NCBI GenBank assembly: GCA_002305685.1
Contig: DBQB01000048.1
Coordinates: 1-47,379 of the forward strand
Length of the DNA stretch: 47,379 bases
Direction: 5' to 3'
Source of the DNA: Ruminococcaceae bacterium UBA1405
GTDB taxonomy: Bacteria; Bacillota; Clostridia; Oscillospirales; Ruminococcaceae
The notes beneath the pieces were generated by a model that saw only the letters and a list, made by a program, of their open reading frames with translations, was not told the DNA's origin and did no database searches. A program made the position numbers and the translations under genes. This document shows positions 1-7,934 of this stretch, one piece after another. Position 1 is the stretch's first letter. Each line of letters begins with the position of its first letter.

Positions 1-28
1 TTATTGCCCATGCCGGGCGCACGATCAC

Positions 29-65
29 AAAAGGTCGCCGCAAAGATTCTGCGGCGACCTTTTTT
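29..65 (+). terminator. Intrinsic terminator at left edge
   Basis: A perfect 14-bp inverted repeat (29-42 with 50-63, core GGTCGCCG) has a 7-nt loop and is followed by a T run on the + strand. It probably ends a + strand gene lying outside the window. The minus side has four Ts and could also stop bioY transcription, whose stop codon is about 60 bases away. Bases 1-28 hold no recognisable feature. Confidence 0.85.
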
Positions 66-124
66 CTTACAATATTCTATGCGATGGAGCAAACCGACTG
101 CCATCAAAGAAACCTTTGCCGGTT

Positions 125-682
125 TTACCGGGATACCGGGGAGGCTTGAAAACCTGGAATCCGGTTGACTGCAACGCCAACCACACTGGCCATGACACAT
201 TTGATGATATCCCCCGGAAGGAAAGGAACCACCGTCAGAGCAAAACCTTCCAGCAACGAAATCTGCTGCTGCATACAGAAAAAGGCGCTTCCCAGAAAAT
301 CTATCACCAGGGTGCCCACCAAAACGGTGGCAAAGAGATAGCGGAAAAGATTGACCTTTTTTCCCTTACAAAGACTTACCATCGGAGCCGCCGCCACAAA
401 CCCAAGAATGTATCCTCCCGTTGGGCCCAACAGTGCACCGATACCAGCGCTGCCACCCGCAAAAACCGGTAGCCCAACGATTCCCAGCAGCAGATATACC
501 ACCATGGCCACCAGCGCAGAAACCGGCGCCAAAACCAAGCCCAACAGATGTACCATCAGCGTTTGGCCGGTAATTACAATAGGGGTAAAGGGAATAGGAA
601 AGGACAAATAGGACGCGACACAAAGCAGCGCCACACAAAGCGCGATTTTCGTCATCCCGCGGGGATTCATTCTGGATTTCAT
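125..682 (-). CDS. bioY: Biotin ECF transporter S component BioY
   Basis: This is the substrate-binding membrane subunit of a biotin energy-coupling-factor importer. The 185-residue protein is almost wholly hydrophobic with about six membrane segments. It has the BioY-type N-terminal helix, the region with PIPFTPIVITGQT, and the glycine-rich GGSAGIGALLGPTGGY stretch where biotin binds in the family. The start is the ATG at 682, 8 bases after AAGGAG; a GTG at 691 overlaps that ribosome site and is unlikely. No ECF ATPase or EcfT gene is nearby, so it probably uses a shared group-II energising module (known for the family, inferred here). A BirA operator lies directly upstream and no other biotin gene is in the window. 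Confidence 0.95.
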   Translation of the reverse strand: MKSRMNPRGMTKIALCVALLCVASYLSFPIPFTPIVITGQTLMVHLLGLVLAPVSALVAMVVYLLLGIVGLPVFAGGSAGIGALLGPTGGYILGFVAAAPMVSLCKGKKVNLFRYLFATVLVGTLVIDFLGSAFFCMQQQISLLEGFALTVVPFLPGDIIKCVMASVVGVAVNRIPGFQASPVSR

Positions 683-724
683 TTTATGCACTCCTTACAC
701 CGTTCATAAGTATCAACAAGTGCC

Positions 725-781
725 ATTATACCCGAATCGCCAGCTATTGTCAACCATATTTATAATCACGGTTGACAATAG
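725..781 (-). promoter_or_regulatory. bioY promoter with BirA operator
   Basis: Reading the minus strand, TTGACA (748-753) and TATAAT (725-730) are separated by 17 bases, a consensus sigma-A promoter. A perfect 12-bp inverted repeat, CTATTGTCAACC (744-755) and its complement (770-781) with a 14-base gap, overlaps the -35 box. It matches the known BirA operator pattern (TTGTnAACC, gap of 14-16, GGTTnACAA). Biotin-loaded BirA should therefore block RNA polymerase and repress bioY when biotin is plentiful. Confidence 0.93.
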
Positions 782-836
782 CCATTTTCGTTTCATTGGG
801 TGTATCTCCGGCTCCTGCCAGTACAGTTTTCAAAGC

Positions 837-870
837 AACAAAAAACGGTACAGCAAAAACTGTACCGTTT
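837..870 (-). terminator. Terminator of the DHDPS-family gene
   Basis: An 11-bp perfect stem (843-853 with 860-870, core CGGTACAG) with a 6-nt loop is followed on the minus strand by six Ts. It lies about 45 bases past the stop codon of the aldolase gene. Confidence 0.88.
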
Positions 871-916
871 ATAAAAAACTTGAAAATGCTCAGTTGCGTT
901 TTCGCAACAGGAAATT

Positions 917-1834
917 TTACAGATTCTGCACTTTTTTAAACCACTGGGTCAACAGATCCAGCTGCTCCACCTCACTGAGAAACAGCGGAGACATCTCGTG
1001 ATGGTTTTTGGAACGGGTATAGGTGGTGATGGGCAACCCCTGACCTTTCAGAAACGCCTTGGCATTGACAGGATACAGCTGCTTTTCAATTTGAGACATC
1101 ATGGTCAGGAAAGCCTGTACCACCTGGGCGCGCTCCGGTTCGTTTTTCCAGTTTTTGCACAGCCATACATACAGTTCCGGATGGAAGTTGGCCATAACCC
1201 CGGAAAATCCGGCTGCGCCATGCTGCAGGGAGTCCAGAAGTGTGGCGGTATTGGCATTAAAGAGCCGTAGGTTTGTCCCCTCAATGCACTGCAAACGTCT
1301 GCGGATCAGCGCTGCGTCGCAGCAGGTATCTTTGAGAAAATGGAACCGCCCAGTCTGCGCCGCATATGCAATCTCGTCGTCGGCAATCAGTCTTTTGTAG
1401 GGATAGGGACATTCATAAAAGCCCAGCGGAACCTCCTCAGGAAGGGCCTTGAGCAGATAATCCAGATTTCTTTTCCAAACATCCGGTTCACTGCCCTGCT
1501 CCGCCAGACGATTGGTGATCAAAATTACGGCGTCTACACCGGTATCCGCCACCCGCTTGAGCTCCTCCGCCTGATCGTCGATGTCATAGGAGGTATGGCC
1601 GGAGGCAATCACCGGAACCTTGGCAGTTTTCTTGATGAAACGCGCCAGCTCCACCCGCTCTTTGAGGCTGAGAAAGAACATTTCGCTGGACTGACAGACG
1701 GCAAACAATCCGTCCACGCCCCCCGCTTCATACCAGCGGATCAGCGCTTCCAGCGCGGCATAATCCACCTTACCGGTATCGGTGAAGGGGGTGAGCATGA
1801 CTGGCCATACGCCATTTTTTGCTTTGGATGCCAT
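917..1834 (-). CDS. DHDPS/N-acetylneuraminate lyase family aldolase
   Basis: A 305-residue class I aldolase of the dihydrodipicolinate synthase superfamily, a TIM barrel forming a Schiff base with a keto acid. The Schiff-base lysine is seen in FHFLKDT (about residue 167) and the barrel tyrosine in FYECPYPY (about 141). The usual GTTGE loop of true DapA is replaced by CQSSEM, so a lysine-pathway role is doubtful. A 2-keto-3-deoxy sugar acid or sialic-acid-like aldolase is more likely, but the substrate cannot be read from the sequence. The ATG at 1834 lies 7 bases after GAGGG. The gene is monocistronic, between its own promoter and its own terminator. Confidence 0.88.
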   Translation of the reverse strand: MASKAKNGVWPVMLTPFTDTGKVDYAALEALIRWYEAGGVDGLFAVCQSSEMFFLSLKERVELARFIKKTAKVPVIASGHTSYDIDDQAEELKRVADTGVDAVILITNRLAEQGSEPDVWKRNLDYLLKALPEEVPLGFYECPYPYKRLIADDEIAYAAQTGRFHFLKDTCCDAALIRRRLQCIEGTNLRLFNANTATLLDSLQHGAAGFSGVMANFHPELYVWLCKNWKNEPERAQVVQAFLTMMSQIEKQLYPVNAKAFLKGQGLPITTYTRSKNHHEMSPLFLSEVEQLDLLTQWFKKVQNL

Positions 1835-1862
1835 GAAAAATCCCTCATTCCTGTCTAGTATA

Positions 1863-1938
1863 CGGATTTTGGTCGTCCCGCCCCAGTGGCGGACAAAAAT
1901 CCATTTACCAGTATACCCCTTCTAAAACAGACCGTCAA
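1863..1938 (-). promoter_or_regulatory. Promoter and possible operator of the aldolase gene
   Basis: On the minus strand TTGACG (1933-1938) and TATACT (1910-1915) are 17 bases apart. At and just after the expected start of transcription lies an imperfect inverted repeat (about 1864-1876 with 1890-1902, arms like GGATTTTTGTCCG). Its position suits a repressor operator or a small leader hairpin; which of the two cannot be told from sequence. Confidence 0.7.
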
Positions 1939-1975
1939 CGATTTCCCTTAGAATACACCATTTCATAACAAATTG

Positions 1976-2809
1976 CTATGCTGCTTTTGCATATTCCTCC
2001 AAGCAAAGCCCCTTTTCTTTTATTTCCAGCGCTGCATCGGTCCCCACAAAACGATAATGCCAGGGTTCATTGGAAATGCCAGTGATCTGGGTCTTGTCCT
2101 CCGGATATCGCTTGATAAAGCCATAACAGTGGGCATATTCCGACAGCCAGTCGTATACCTGCTGCCCGGTGGAATGGATGCCGTCCGCATTGATATCCAC
2201 CGCCAACCCCAGTTGATGTTCGCTGGTACCGGGAAGCGCCACCCACTCCTGGGCCATCTCCTCTGCCTGGTCAGAGGAATATCCCTGCATCTGGAACTGC
2301 TGTATCTTCTCGTCCATAATCTGCTGCTGCTCCTCCCAGGTGCGAAATCCGGACACAACTACCGGATAGATTCCCTGTGCACGCATAGCGTCAAACATCT
2401 GCTGCAAAGCCGGATAGATCCTTTTGTCCACCTGCTGTCCATTATCCAGCGTCACCGTTTCTATGGAATAATCCTGGGGCAACGGGTGATTCCTGTTCAC
2501 CAAAATCAGCTTCCAATCCTCCTCTGCATCGCTCTGAACACCGCCGCTTTCGACGGAAAGCGGCGGTTCCCCCTCCTTTTCGGAAGACTGTTGATGGATC
2601 GTTTGGGTCAGAAAAGTTTCCTGACTTTCATCCAGTTCCATACAGTTGGCGGTCACACCCGCAAGGAAGGTACACATGGTAAAGAGCAGTACCAGAGACG
2701 GGAGCGGATTGATTTTGGAGCGGTGCCTGCGACAGCGGCTTCGCTTCCAATCTTCTGCTTTTCTCTTACCTGCGCGGGGCTGTTGGACGAACCGACGCAT
2801 ATCTTTCAT
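1976..2809 (-). CDS. VanY-like D-alanyl-D-alanine carboxypeptidase (M15B)
   Basis: This predicted membrane-anchored zinc peptidase would trim the terminal D-Ala from peptidoglycan stem peptides. The 277-residue protein has a basic N-terminus, one membrane segment (about residues 37-55), a polar linker, and then the VanY domain. The M15 zinc motif SxHxxGxAxD appears as SEHQLGLAVD (about residue 191) and the second motif as EPWHY (about 250). The ATG at 2809 follows AGAGGTG. An in-frame GTG at 2839 falls inside the terminator of the upstream kinase gene and is rejected. It lies just downstream of the VanR/VanS-like pair in the same direction, as in van clusters, but behind a terminator and without ligase genes, so it may be a partly regulated cell-wall editing enzyme rather than a resistance gene. 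Confidence 0.9.
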   Translation of the reverse strand: MKDMRRFVQQPRAGKRKAEDWKRSRCRRHRSKINPLPSLVLLFTMCTFLAGVTANCMELDESQETFLTQTIHQQSSEKEGEPPLSVESGGVQSDAEEDWKLILVNRNHPLPQDYSIETVTLDNGQQVDKRIYPALQQMFDAMRAQGIYPVVVSGFRTWEEQQQIMDEKIQQFQMQGYSSDQAEEMAQEWVALPGTSEHQLGLAVDINADGIHSTGQQVYDWLSEYAHCYGFIKRYPEDKTQITGISNEPWHYRFVGTDAALEIKEKGLCLEEYAKAA

Positions 2810-2827
2810 GGGACATTCACCTCTCGG

Positions 2828-2881
2828 ATAAAAAATCACACGGTTTTGATGGTTCTATCCTACCAAAACCGTGTGATTTTT
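2828..2881 (-). terminator. Strong hairpin after the sensor kinase
   Basis: A perfect 18-bp inverted repeat (2831-2848 with 2864-2881, core ATCACACGGTTTTG) has a 15-nt loop and is followed by six Ts on the minus strand. It separates the kinase gene from the vanY-like gene and should limit read-through between them. Confidence 0.9.
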
Positions 2882-2926
2882 GTTTTCATACTTCTTTGTG
2901 AAACCTTCAAGATTTTATCCGCTTTT

Positions 2927-4036
2927 TCATACGATTTTATGACGATTCCGGGGCAGTCGAACCAGAAAACGGATGCTCTCCGCCTCACTCTGGGCCTGGA
3001 TGTTTCCCCCATGCTGTTCCACAATCTCTTTGGCGATGGCAAGCCCTAAGCCAGCCCCTCCGGTTTGGGAATCGCGGGAGGGATCCAGACGATAGAACTG
3101 TTCAAATATTTTGCTGAGTTTTTCCGGGGGAATGGTTCTTCCGCTGTTTTGCACCTGAATTTCCACCTGGTCGTCGGAGGCCTCCAGCGTCAAATGGATT
3201 TTGCTGTTGGGATAACTGTAGCTGACTGCGTTGCGGATGAGATTGTCAAACACCCGCTCCATCTTGCCAGGATCACAGATGATCTCGATGTCGGGTGTAA
3301 GAAAGGTCTCCCATTCCAGGCCTTTTTCCTGTAAAATCGGCCGGAACTCCCAGACAATCTGTTCCAGCATCCTGCTGAAATTGACCCGCTGTGTCTGCAA
3401 AACCAGCGACGTGAAGTTGAACCGGGTGATATCAAAAAACTCATTGATCAGATCCTCCAGGCGAAGCGCCTTGTCCAGCGCAATGCCGGTGTATCGCGCC
3501 CGCAGCTGAGGGGAGATCTCCCCCTCGTCCCGCAGCAGCGTCAGATATCCGATGACGCTGGTCAGCGGCGTTTTTAGATCATGGGCCAGATAGACCACCA
3601 GATCGTTTTTCCGCTGTTCCGCCTCCTTGGCCAAAAACGCATTGCGCAAAGCCTGCTGACGGATCAAATTCATCTCATCCTGTACGGTTTTGAGCTGGCT
3701 GGAAAGGGTTATCTCCTGATCGTCCGGGGCAGCAAGTTTTTCGGAAGCATCGATGACGTCGTCCAGATAGCGCAGCGAGCGATGAATAAAGAGAAAGGAA
3801 ACCAGCAGAACCAACAGCAAAAAACAGGCGCTTGCAGTCAAAACAAAATTGTCCTTAATCCAGCGCAAAAGCTGGTAAAGAGGGTCCCAGGACTGCCATA
3901 GGAAACTGTGGGCGACCAGCCAAGCCAAAGCCACCACAACCGTAAAGCCAATCCCAACGGCACACAGGGTCAAAAAATATTGCAGCAGAATCTGGCGGCT
4001 CAGAGCGCTTCTGATGAAATTTCGTTTGTTACTCAA
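2927..4036 (-). CDS. VanS-like membrane sensor histidine kinase
   Basis: A 369-residue sensor kinase partnered with the response regulator just upstream. Two membrane segments (about residues 15-40 and 60-85) enclose a short external loop. A HAMP-like linker follows, then the H box YLAHDLKTPLTS with the phospho-accepting His near 153, the N box (NLIRNAV) near 267 and the G box GGAGLGLAIAKE near 330. The H box and the residues after it resemble VanS of enterococcal vancomycin-resistance operons closely (family knowledge). The start is TTG at 4036, 8 bases inside the end of the regulator gene and preceded by a G-rich ribosome site; the longer open frame upstream lies within the regulator gene. 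The short sensor loop suggests sensing at the membrane face, perhaps of cell-wall precursors or drugs. Confidence 0.88.
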   Translation of the reverse strand: MSNKRNFIRSALSRQILLQYFLTLCAVGIGFTVVVALAWLVAHSFLWQSWDPLYQLLRWIKDNFVLTASACFLLLVLLVSFLFIHRSLRYLDDVIDASEKLAAPDDQEITLSSQLKTVQDEMNLIRQQALRNAFLAKEAEQRKNDLVVYLAHDLKTPLTSVIGYLTLLRDEGEISPQLRARYTGIALDKALRLEDLINEFFDITRFNFTSLVLQTQRVNFSRMLEQIVWEFRPILQEKGLEWETFLTPDIEIICDPGKMERVFDNLIRNAVSYSYPNSKIHLTLEASDDQVEIQVQNSGRTIPPEKLSKIFEQFYRLDPSRDSQTGGAGLGLAIAKEIVEQHGGNIQAQSEAESIRFLVRLPRNRHKIV

Positions 4037-4727
4037 TGGTATAACCCACCCCCCAGACGGTTTTGATATACTTGGGTTTGCGGGGAGGTTCCCCCATCTT
4101 CTCCCGCAACCGGGCAATATGGGCCATCACCGTATTGTTGTTGTCCAGATATCTTTCCTTCCAAACCGCTTCAAACAGTTCTTCGGAGGAAACCACATGG
4201 CCCTGCCTTGCGCACAGATACCATAAAATCTCAAACTCCGTCGGCGTCATAGAGAGCTCCTGCCCGTTGAGGATACATTTATGGCGATCCCGCGAGATGA
4301 AAAGCCCTCGAATCTGGAAGGATTCCCCTTCCTCGTCTCTGCGCACCTGCCGGTCATAACGGATATACCGCCGAAGCAGCGTCTTGACCCGCGCCGTCAG
4401 CTCCAAAGGATTGAAGGGTTTGGTCATATAATCATCCGCCCCCAGGGCAAGGCCGGTGATTTTATCCAGATCCTCCACCCGGGCCGTCAGCATCAGGATG
4501 GGGAAAAGATGGGTTTCCCGGATCTGTTTACAGAGCTGGAAACCATCCAGATCCGGCAGCATCACATCCAGTATCGCCAAACAGATATCCTCCTGCCTTA
4601 CGAAAGCCAGTGCATCCGTAGCGTTAAAACATTTACAGACGGTATACCCCTCGTTTTTCAGATATACTTCCACCAGGTCGGCAATCTCCTTCTCGTCGTC
4701 TACTACCAAAATCTTCTCAGACAACTG
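4029..4727 (-). CDS. VanR-like OmpR-family response regulator
   Basis: A 232-residue two-domain regulator. The receiver domain has the acidic pair DDE, the phospho-accepting Asp in ILDVMLP (about residue 52), the switch Thr in MLTAR and the Lys in TKPF. A winged-helix DNA-binding domain follows, with LSMTPTEFEIL and the end motif KYIKTVWGVGY. Length and sequence match VanR (231 residues) along the whole protein. The start is TTG at 4727, 7 bases after AAGGGGGAG, giving an N-terminus SEKILVVDDE like VanR's SDKILIVDDE; GTG 4733 and TTG 4751 fit the ribosome site less well. Its gene overlaps the kinase gene by 8 bases. Likely targets are its own promoter and possibly the vanY-like gene. Confidence 0.9.
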   Translation of the reverse strand, partial: QLSEKILVVDDEKEIADLVEVYLKNEGYTVCKCFNATDALAFVRQEDICLAILDVMLPDLDGFQLCKQIRETHLFPILMLTARVEDLDKITGLALGADDYMTKPFNPLELTARVKTLLRRYIRYDRQVRRDEEGESFQIRGLFISRDRHKCILNGQELSMTPTEFEILWYLCARQGHVVSSEELFEAVWKERYLDNNNTVMAHIARLREKMGEPPRKPKYIKTVWGVGYTIE

Positions 4728-4870
4728 CACGCTCCCCCTTCTTGCCAACAAAATACCATCTTATCTTGCCGCTCCGCTCAAAACCCCTGCCTCCAAAACC
4801 GATACGTTCCCACACACAGATAAAGCTCCTCCCGAAAACCCTGGGCATTGGGTACCTCAAACTGTTTTTT

Positions 4871-4898
4871 ATTATATATCACCGGTCGAAAGATGCAA
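4871..4898 (-). promoter_or_regulatory. Candidate promoter of the vanRS-like pair
   Basis: Minus-strand TTGCAT (4893-4898) and TATAAT (4871-4876) lie 16 bases apart, about 145 bases upstream of the TTG start. The long leader makes this tentative. The 326-base gap 4728-5053 otherwise holds only the divergent promoter of the GH42 gene. Confidence 0.45.
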
Positions 4899-4984
4899 TC
4901 GGTATTTTGGGGGTGTGGGCAAACCTTCCATAGGAAAACCGGAAAAATCCATTGTCCTGCCGGGCAAAAATAGGCGCTATCCCA

Positions 4985-5013
4985 TTGCCATTACCGGTCT
5001 GGTCTGCTATGAT
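4985..5013 (+). promoter_or_regulatory. Promoter of the GH42 gene
   Basis: TTGCCA (4985-4990) and TATGAT (5008-5013) are 17 bases apart, about 40 bases before the chosen ATG. This is a good sigma-A match. No catabolite-repression palindrome is obvious around it. Confidence 0.6.
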
Positions 5014-5053
5014 GAAAGCAACCAATCACCGTACCAAAAGGAGGGCAATGCTC

Positions 5054-7105
5054 ATGCAACCACAAAAACCTCTGTTCCCGCAGTTGGGCGGCTTGCTTCA
5101 CGGCGGAGATTACAATCCGGATCAGTGGCTGGACCGCCCGGACATTCTGGAAAAAGACATTGCACTGATGAAGAAAGCAGGGATCAATTCCGCCTCTGTG
5201 GGGATCTTTGCCTGGTCCGCGCTGGAACCTCAGGAGGGGGTTTATACCTTCGAGTGGATGGACCGGGTGATTGACCGGCTGTATGAAAACGGAATCTACA
5301 CCGTTTTGGCCACACCGTCCGGCGCCCGCCCCGTCTGGATGGATGAGAAGTATCCGGAGGTTCGCCGGGTGCGCCCGGACGGACTGCGCAACATCCACGG
5401 CCAGCGCCACAACCATTGTATGTCCTCCCCCATCTACCGGCAAAAGGTCCGGCAGATGAACACCCTTTTGGCCAAACGCTACGGCTCCCATCCCGGCGTT
5501 ATCCTCTGGCATCTTTCCAACGAATACGGCGGGGCCTGTTACTGCGATCTGTGCCGCAAAAAATTCCAGGAGTGGCTGCGGAAAAAATACCACGACGACA
5601 TCGGCGCCCTCAACCATGCCTGGTGGACCGCATTTTGGAGTCATACCTACACCTCCTTCGACCAGATTGATCCCCCCATGGAGCACGGCGAACACTCGGT
5701 GCTGGGAATGCTGCTGGACTGGCGGCGTTTTACCACCGAAAATACAGCGGAGTTTATGCGCGCCGAGATCGAACCGCTGCGCCAGTATTCCAAGCTCCCC
5801 GTCACCACCAACTTTATGTGGATGTATGGAGGTCTTGACTACCATACCCTGGCCAAGGATCTGGACATCATTTCCTGGGACGCCTATCCCCGCTGGCACA
5901 ACAATGAGGAGACGGTGTACGACACCGCCACCCAGACCGCTTTCAACCATTCTCTGATGCGCTCTTTCAAACGGGGACAACCGTTTATGCTGATGGAAAG
6001 CACCCCCAGCCAGGTCAACTGGATGCCATTTAACAAGCTCAAACGTCCCGGCATCCACGCGCTGGCCTGTTTGCAGGCCGTCGCCTGCGGCTCCGATACA
6101 GTACAGTATTTCCAGTTCCGCATGGGACGGGGCTCCTTTGAGCAGTTCCACGGGGCAGTAGTCAACCATACCGGAAGAGATGATACCCGTACCTTCCGGG
6201 AGGTCAGCGAGGTGGGACAGCTGCTTCGCACACTCTCCCCGGTGGCAGGTTCCTCCCCCGCGACCAAAAAAGCGGTGATCTACGACTGGGATAACCGCTG
6301 GGCCATTGAGGATATGGCGGGCGCTGCCAAAAACGATAAAAAATACCATGAAGTCTGTTACGAGCATTTTGACGCGCTGCGCCGACTGGGAGAAGATCCC
6401 GACGTCATCAGCAGCACCGAATCCTTTGACGGATACGATCTGATCTGCGCTCCCATGCTGTATCTGCTCAAACCGGGCGTTGCCCAGCGGCTGAAGGATT
6501 TTGTGGCCCAGGGCGGCACTCTGGTCACCACCTGGCTTACCGGTTATGTGAACGAAACTACGCTGGCCTTCCTGGGCGGATTCCCGGGGGATGGGCTGAT
6601 GGAGCTTACCGGAGTGGAGGCCGAGGAATTGGACACCCTTTATCCCGGGCAGACAAATGGGGTTCAGGTGGGAGACGAGCGGTATGAGACGGCACAGTTC
6701 TGTGAACTGCTGTCGCTGCGTTCCCCTGAAACCAGGGTGCTGGGCAGCTATACCCAGGATTTCTATCAGGGACAGCCTGCCATCACCATCCATCCCTACG
6801 GCAAGGGAAAATCGGTGCACATTGCCACGCGGGTAGAAAAACAATGCCTGATTGATCTATACAGCGGGCTTCTATCCATGAGTCCCTCCCCCAAGGAACC
6901 GGTACTGCTTCCCAACGGCGTGGAGGTTCATCGCCGCGTCAATGCGGATACCCAGTACACCTTCTATCTCAACTTTTCCGAGGAGGAGGTTACACTGCCT
7001 GCGCTGCCCCGGGATTGCCGGGATATGCTCACCGGGGAGCGGCTGAGCGCAGGTTCCCGGGAAACTCTGGGGGCATACGGATACCTGGTGGTTGCTTCGG
7101 TATAA
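5054..7105 (+). CDS. GH42 beta-galactosidase
   Basis: A 683-residue cytoplasmic enzyme that hydrolyses terminal beta-galactosides. The family fold is visible: a TIM barrel (about 1-390), a Rossmann-like trimerisation domain (about 395-600, with YDWDNRWA) and a small beta domain. The acid/base Glu is in HLSNEYGG (about 157) and the nucleophile Glu in MLMESTPSQ (about 315). A Cys cluster (CYCDLC, about 162-168, plus a Cys near 123) matches the structural zinc site of many GH42 enzymes. The ATG at 5054 is 9 bases after AGGAGG; an ATG at 5048 is only 3 bases away and the longer frame has no ribosome site. No signal peptide and no adjacent transporter, so galactosides must enter through another system. 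Confidence 0.95.
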   Translation: MQPQKPLFPQLGGLLHGGDYNPDQWLDRPDILEKDIALMKKAGINSASVGIFAWSALEPQEGVYTFEWMDRVIDRLYENGIYTVLATPSGARPVWMDEKYPEVRRVRPDGLRNIHGQRHNHCMSSPIYRQKVRQMNTLLAKRYGSHPGVILWHLSNEYGGACYCDLCRKKFQEWLRKKYHDDIGALNHAWWTAFWSHTYTSFDQIDPPMEHGEHSVLGMLLDWRRFTTENTAEFMRAEIEPLRQYSKLPVTTNFMWMYGGLDYHTLAKDLDIISWDAYPRWHNNEETVYDTATQTAFNHSLMRSFKRGQPFMLMESTPSQVNWMPFNKLKRPGIHALACLQAVACGSDTVQYFQFRMGRGSFEQFHGAVVNHTGRDDTRTFREVSEVGQLLRTLSPVAGSSPATKKAVIYDWDNRWAIEDMAGAAKNDKKYHEVCYEHFDALRRLGEDPDVISSTESFDGYDLICAPMLYLLKPGVAQRLKDFVAQGGTLVTTWLTGYVNETTLAFLGGFPGDGLMELTGVEAEELDTLYPGQTNGVQVGDERYETAQFCELLSLRSPETRVLGSYTQDFYQGQPAITIHPYGKGKSVHIATRVEKQCLIDLYSGLLSMSPSPKEPVLLPNGVEVHRRVNADTQYTFYLNFSEEEVTLPALPRDCRDMLTGERLSAGSRETLGAYGYLVVASV

Positions 7106-7176
7106 TGCCGGGCACATCCGATTCCTGGGAGCAAAGCCAACAGAAGCTTTTTTGGGATGCTGATACCCCTTTTCTC

Positions 7177-7205
7177 TTGCAATTTGACCCAACATCCCTT
7201 ATAAT
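7177..7205 (+). promoter_or_regulatory. Promoter of the riboswitch-controlled thi transcript
   Basis: TTGCAA (7177-7182) and TATAAT (7200-7205) are 17 bases apart. Transcription would begin near 7212, at the first bases of the TPP aptamer, which supports both calls. Confidence 0.85.
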
Positions 7206-7211
7206 GACCTT

Positions 7212-7303
7212 TGTGGGGAGCTTGCCCAAGCAGGCTGAGAGGAGACGAAAGGGAGTCTCGACCCGAAAAACCTGATTTGGGTAATGCCAACGTAGGGAAG
7301 GAT
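7212..7303 (+). promoter_or_regulatory. TPP riboswitch (THI element) aptamer
   Basis: The conserved blocks of the thiamine pyrophosphate aptamer occur in order: GGGGAGCTTGCC with CTGAGAGGA (7215-7243), then GACCCGAAAAACCTGAT (7260-7276), then TGGGTAATGCCAACGTAGGGAA (7278-7299). CTGAGA forms the pyrimidine-binding pocket. It precedes thiW, a thiamine-precursor transporter gene, and a terminator hairpin follows 15-20 bases later. TPP binding should favour termination and switch thiW off. Confidence 0.97.
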
Positions 7304-7317
7304 GCACCGCTTTTTAT

Positions 7318-7355
7318 ATTGGGGACATACCTACGCAGGTATGTCCCCAATTTTT
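7318..7355 (+). terminator. Riboswitch expression-platform terminator
   Basis: A perfect 15-bp inverted repeat (7318-7332 with 7337-7351, core GGGGACATACCT) with a 4-nt loop is followed by TTTTTG. It sits between the TPP aptamer and the thiW ribosome site, where a transcription-terminating platform is expected. No alternative antiterminator pairing with the aptamer's 3' end stood out by eye. Confidence 0.85.
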
Positions 7356-7378
7356 GTAATCTAGGAGGGCATCATCAG

Positions 7379-7876
7379 ATGAAAACAACAAACATGAAAA
7401 AACTGGCACTGGCAGGGATTCTGATCGCAGTAGGGGTGGCGTGTTCTCCCTTCTATATCCCGGTGGGCGCTTCCAAATGCTTCCCCATCCAGCATATGGT
7501 AAACGTTCTGGCCGCTGTGGTGCTGGGACCATATTACGGCGTGGCGATGGCCTTTGTGACTTCGCTGCTGCGTTTGGCTATGGGAACCGGAAGCATCCTG
7601 GCTTTTCCGGGCAGTATGTGCGGCGCGCTCCTGTGCGGTCTCGTTTACCACTATACCCAAAAACTTCCCTGGACCTATGTCGCTGAAATTCTGGGTACCG
7701 GCGTTCTCGGCGGGCTGGCGGCATGGCCTTTGGCTACCTTGTTTATGTCCGCTGACGTGGCGCTGTTTGCCTATGTCATCCCGTTTTTGGTCAGCACGGT
7801 AGGGGGTACCGTAATCGCCGCCGTACTCATTGCCGCGCTGAAAAAGACCCACGTGCTGGAACAGTTTGCAGCCTGA
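7379..7876 (+). CDS. thiW: ThiW, thiazole-precursor ECF transporter S component
   Basis: A 165-residue integral membrane protein with about five to six membrane segments, predicted to bind the thiamine thiazole precursor (hydroxyethylthiazole) for an ECF importer. The N-terminal AGILIAVGVACSPFYIPVGA and the following PIQHMVNVLAAVVLGP are typical of ThiW. The ATG at 7379 follows AGGAGGG by 9 bases; the longer open frame upstream runs through the riboswitch and is not translated. It is directly controlled by the TPP riboswitch and is followed by thiM, the kinase for the same thiazole, which supports the substrate. ATPase subunits are not in the window. Confidence 0.95.
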   Translation: MKTTNMKKLALAGILIAVGVACSPFYIPVGASKCFPIQHMVNVLAAVVLGPYYGVAMAFVTSLLRLAMGTGSILAFPGSMCGALLCGLVYHYTQKLPWTYVAEILGTGVLGGLAAWPLATLFMSADVALFAYVIPFLVSTVGGTVIAAVLIAALKKTHVLEQFAA

Positions 7877-7934
7877 GTTTTTCTCAGCATTGTTTCCCAT
7901 CTCCATTTATCTATCGTTTGACGCTGTCTCCTCG

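Noticed and set aside
1890..1920. Repeated GTATAC words as a mobile-element end
   Set aside because: One of them is part of a normal -10 box, and there are no target duplications or transposase.
4991..6844. 617-codon minus-strand open frame
   Set aside because: Antisense shadow of the GH42 gene.
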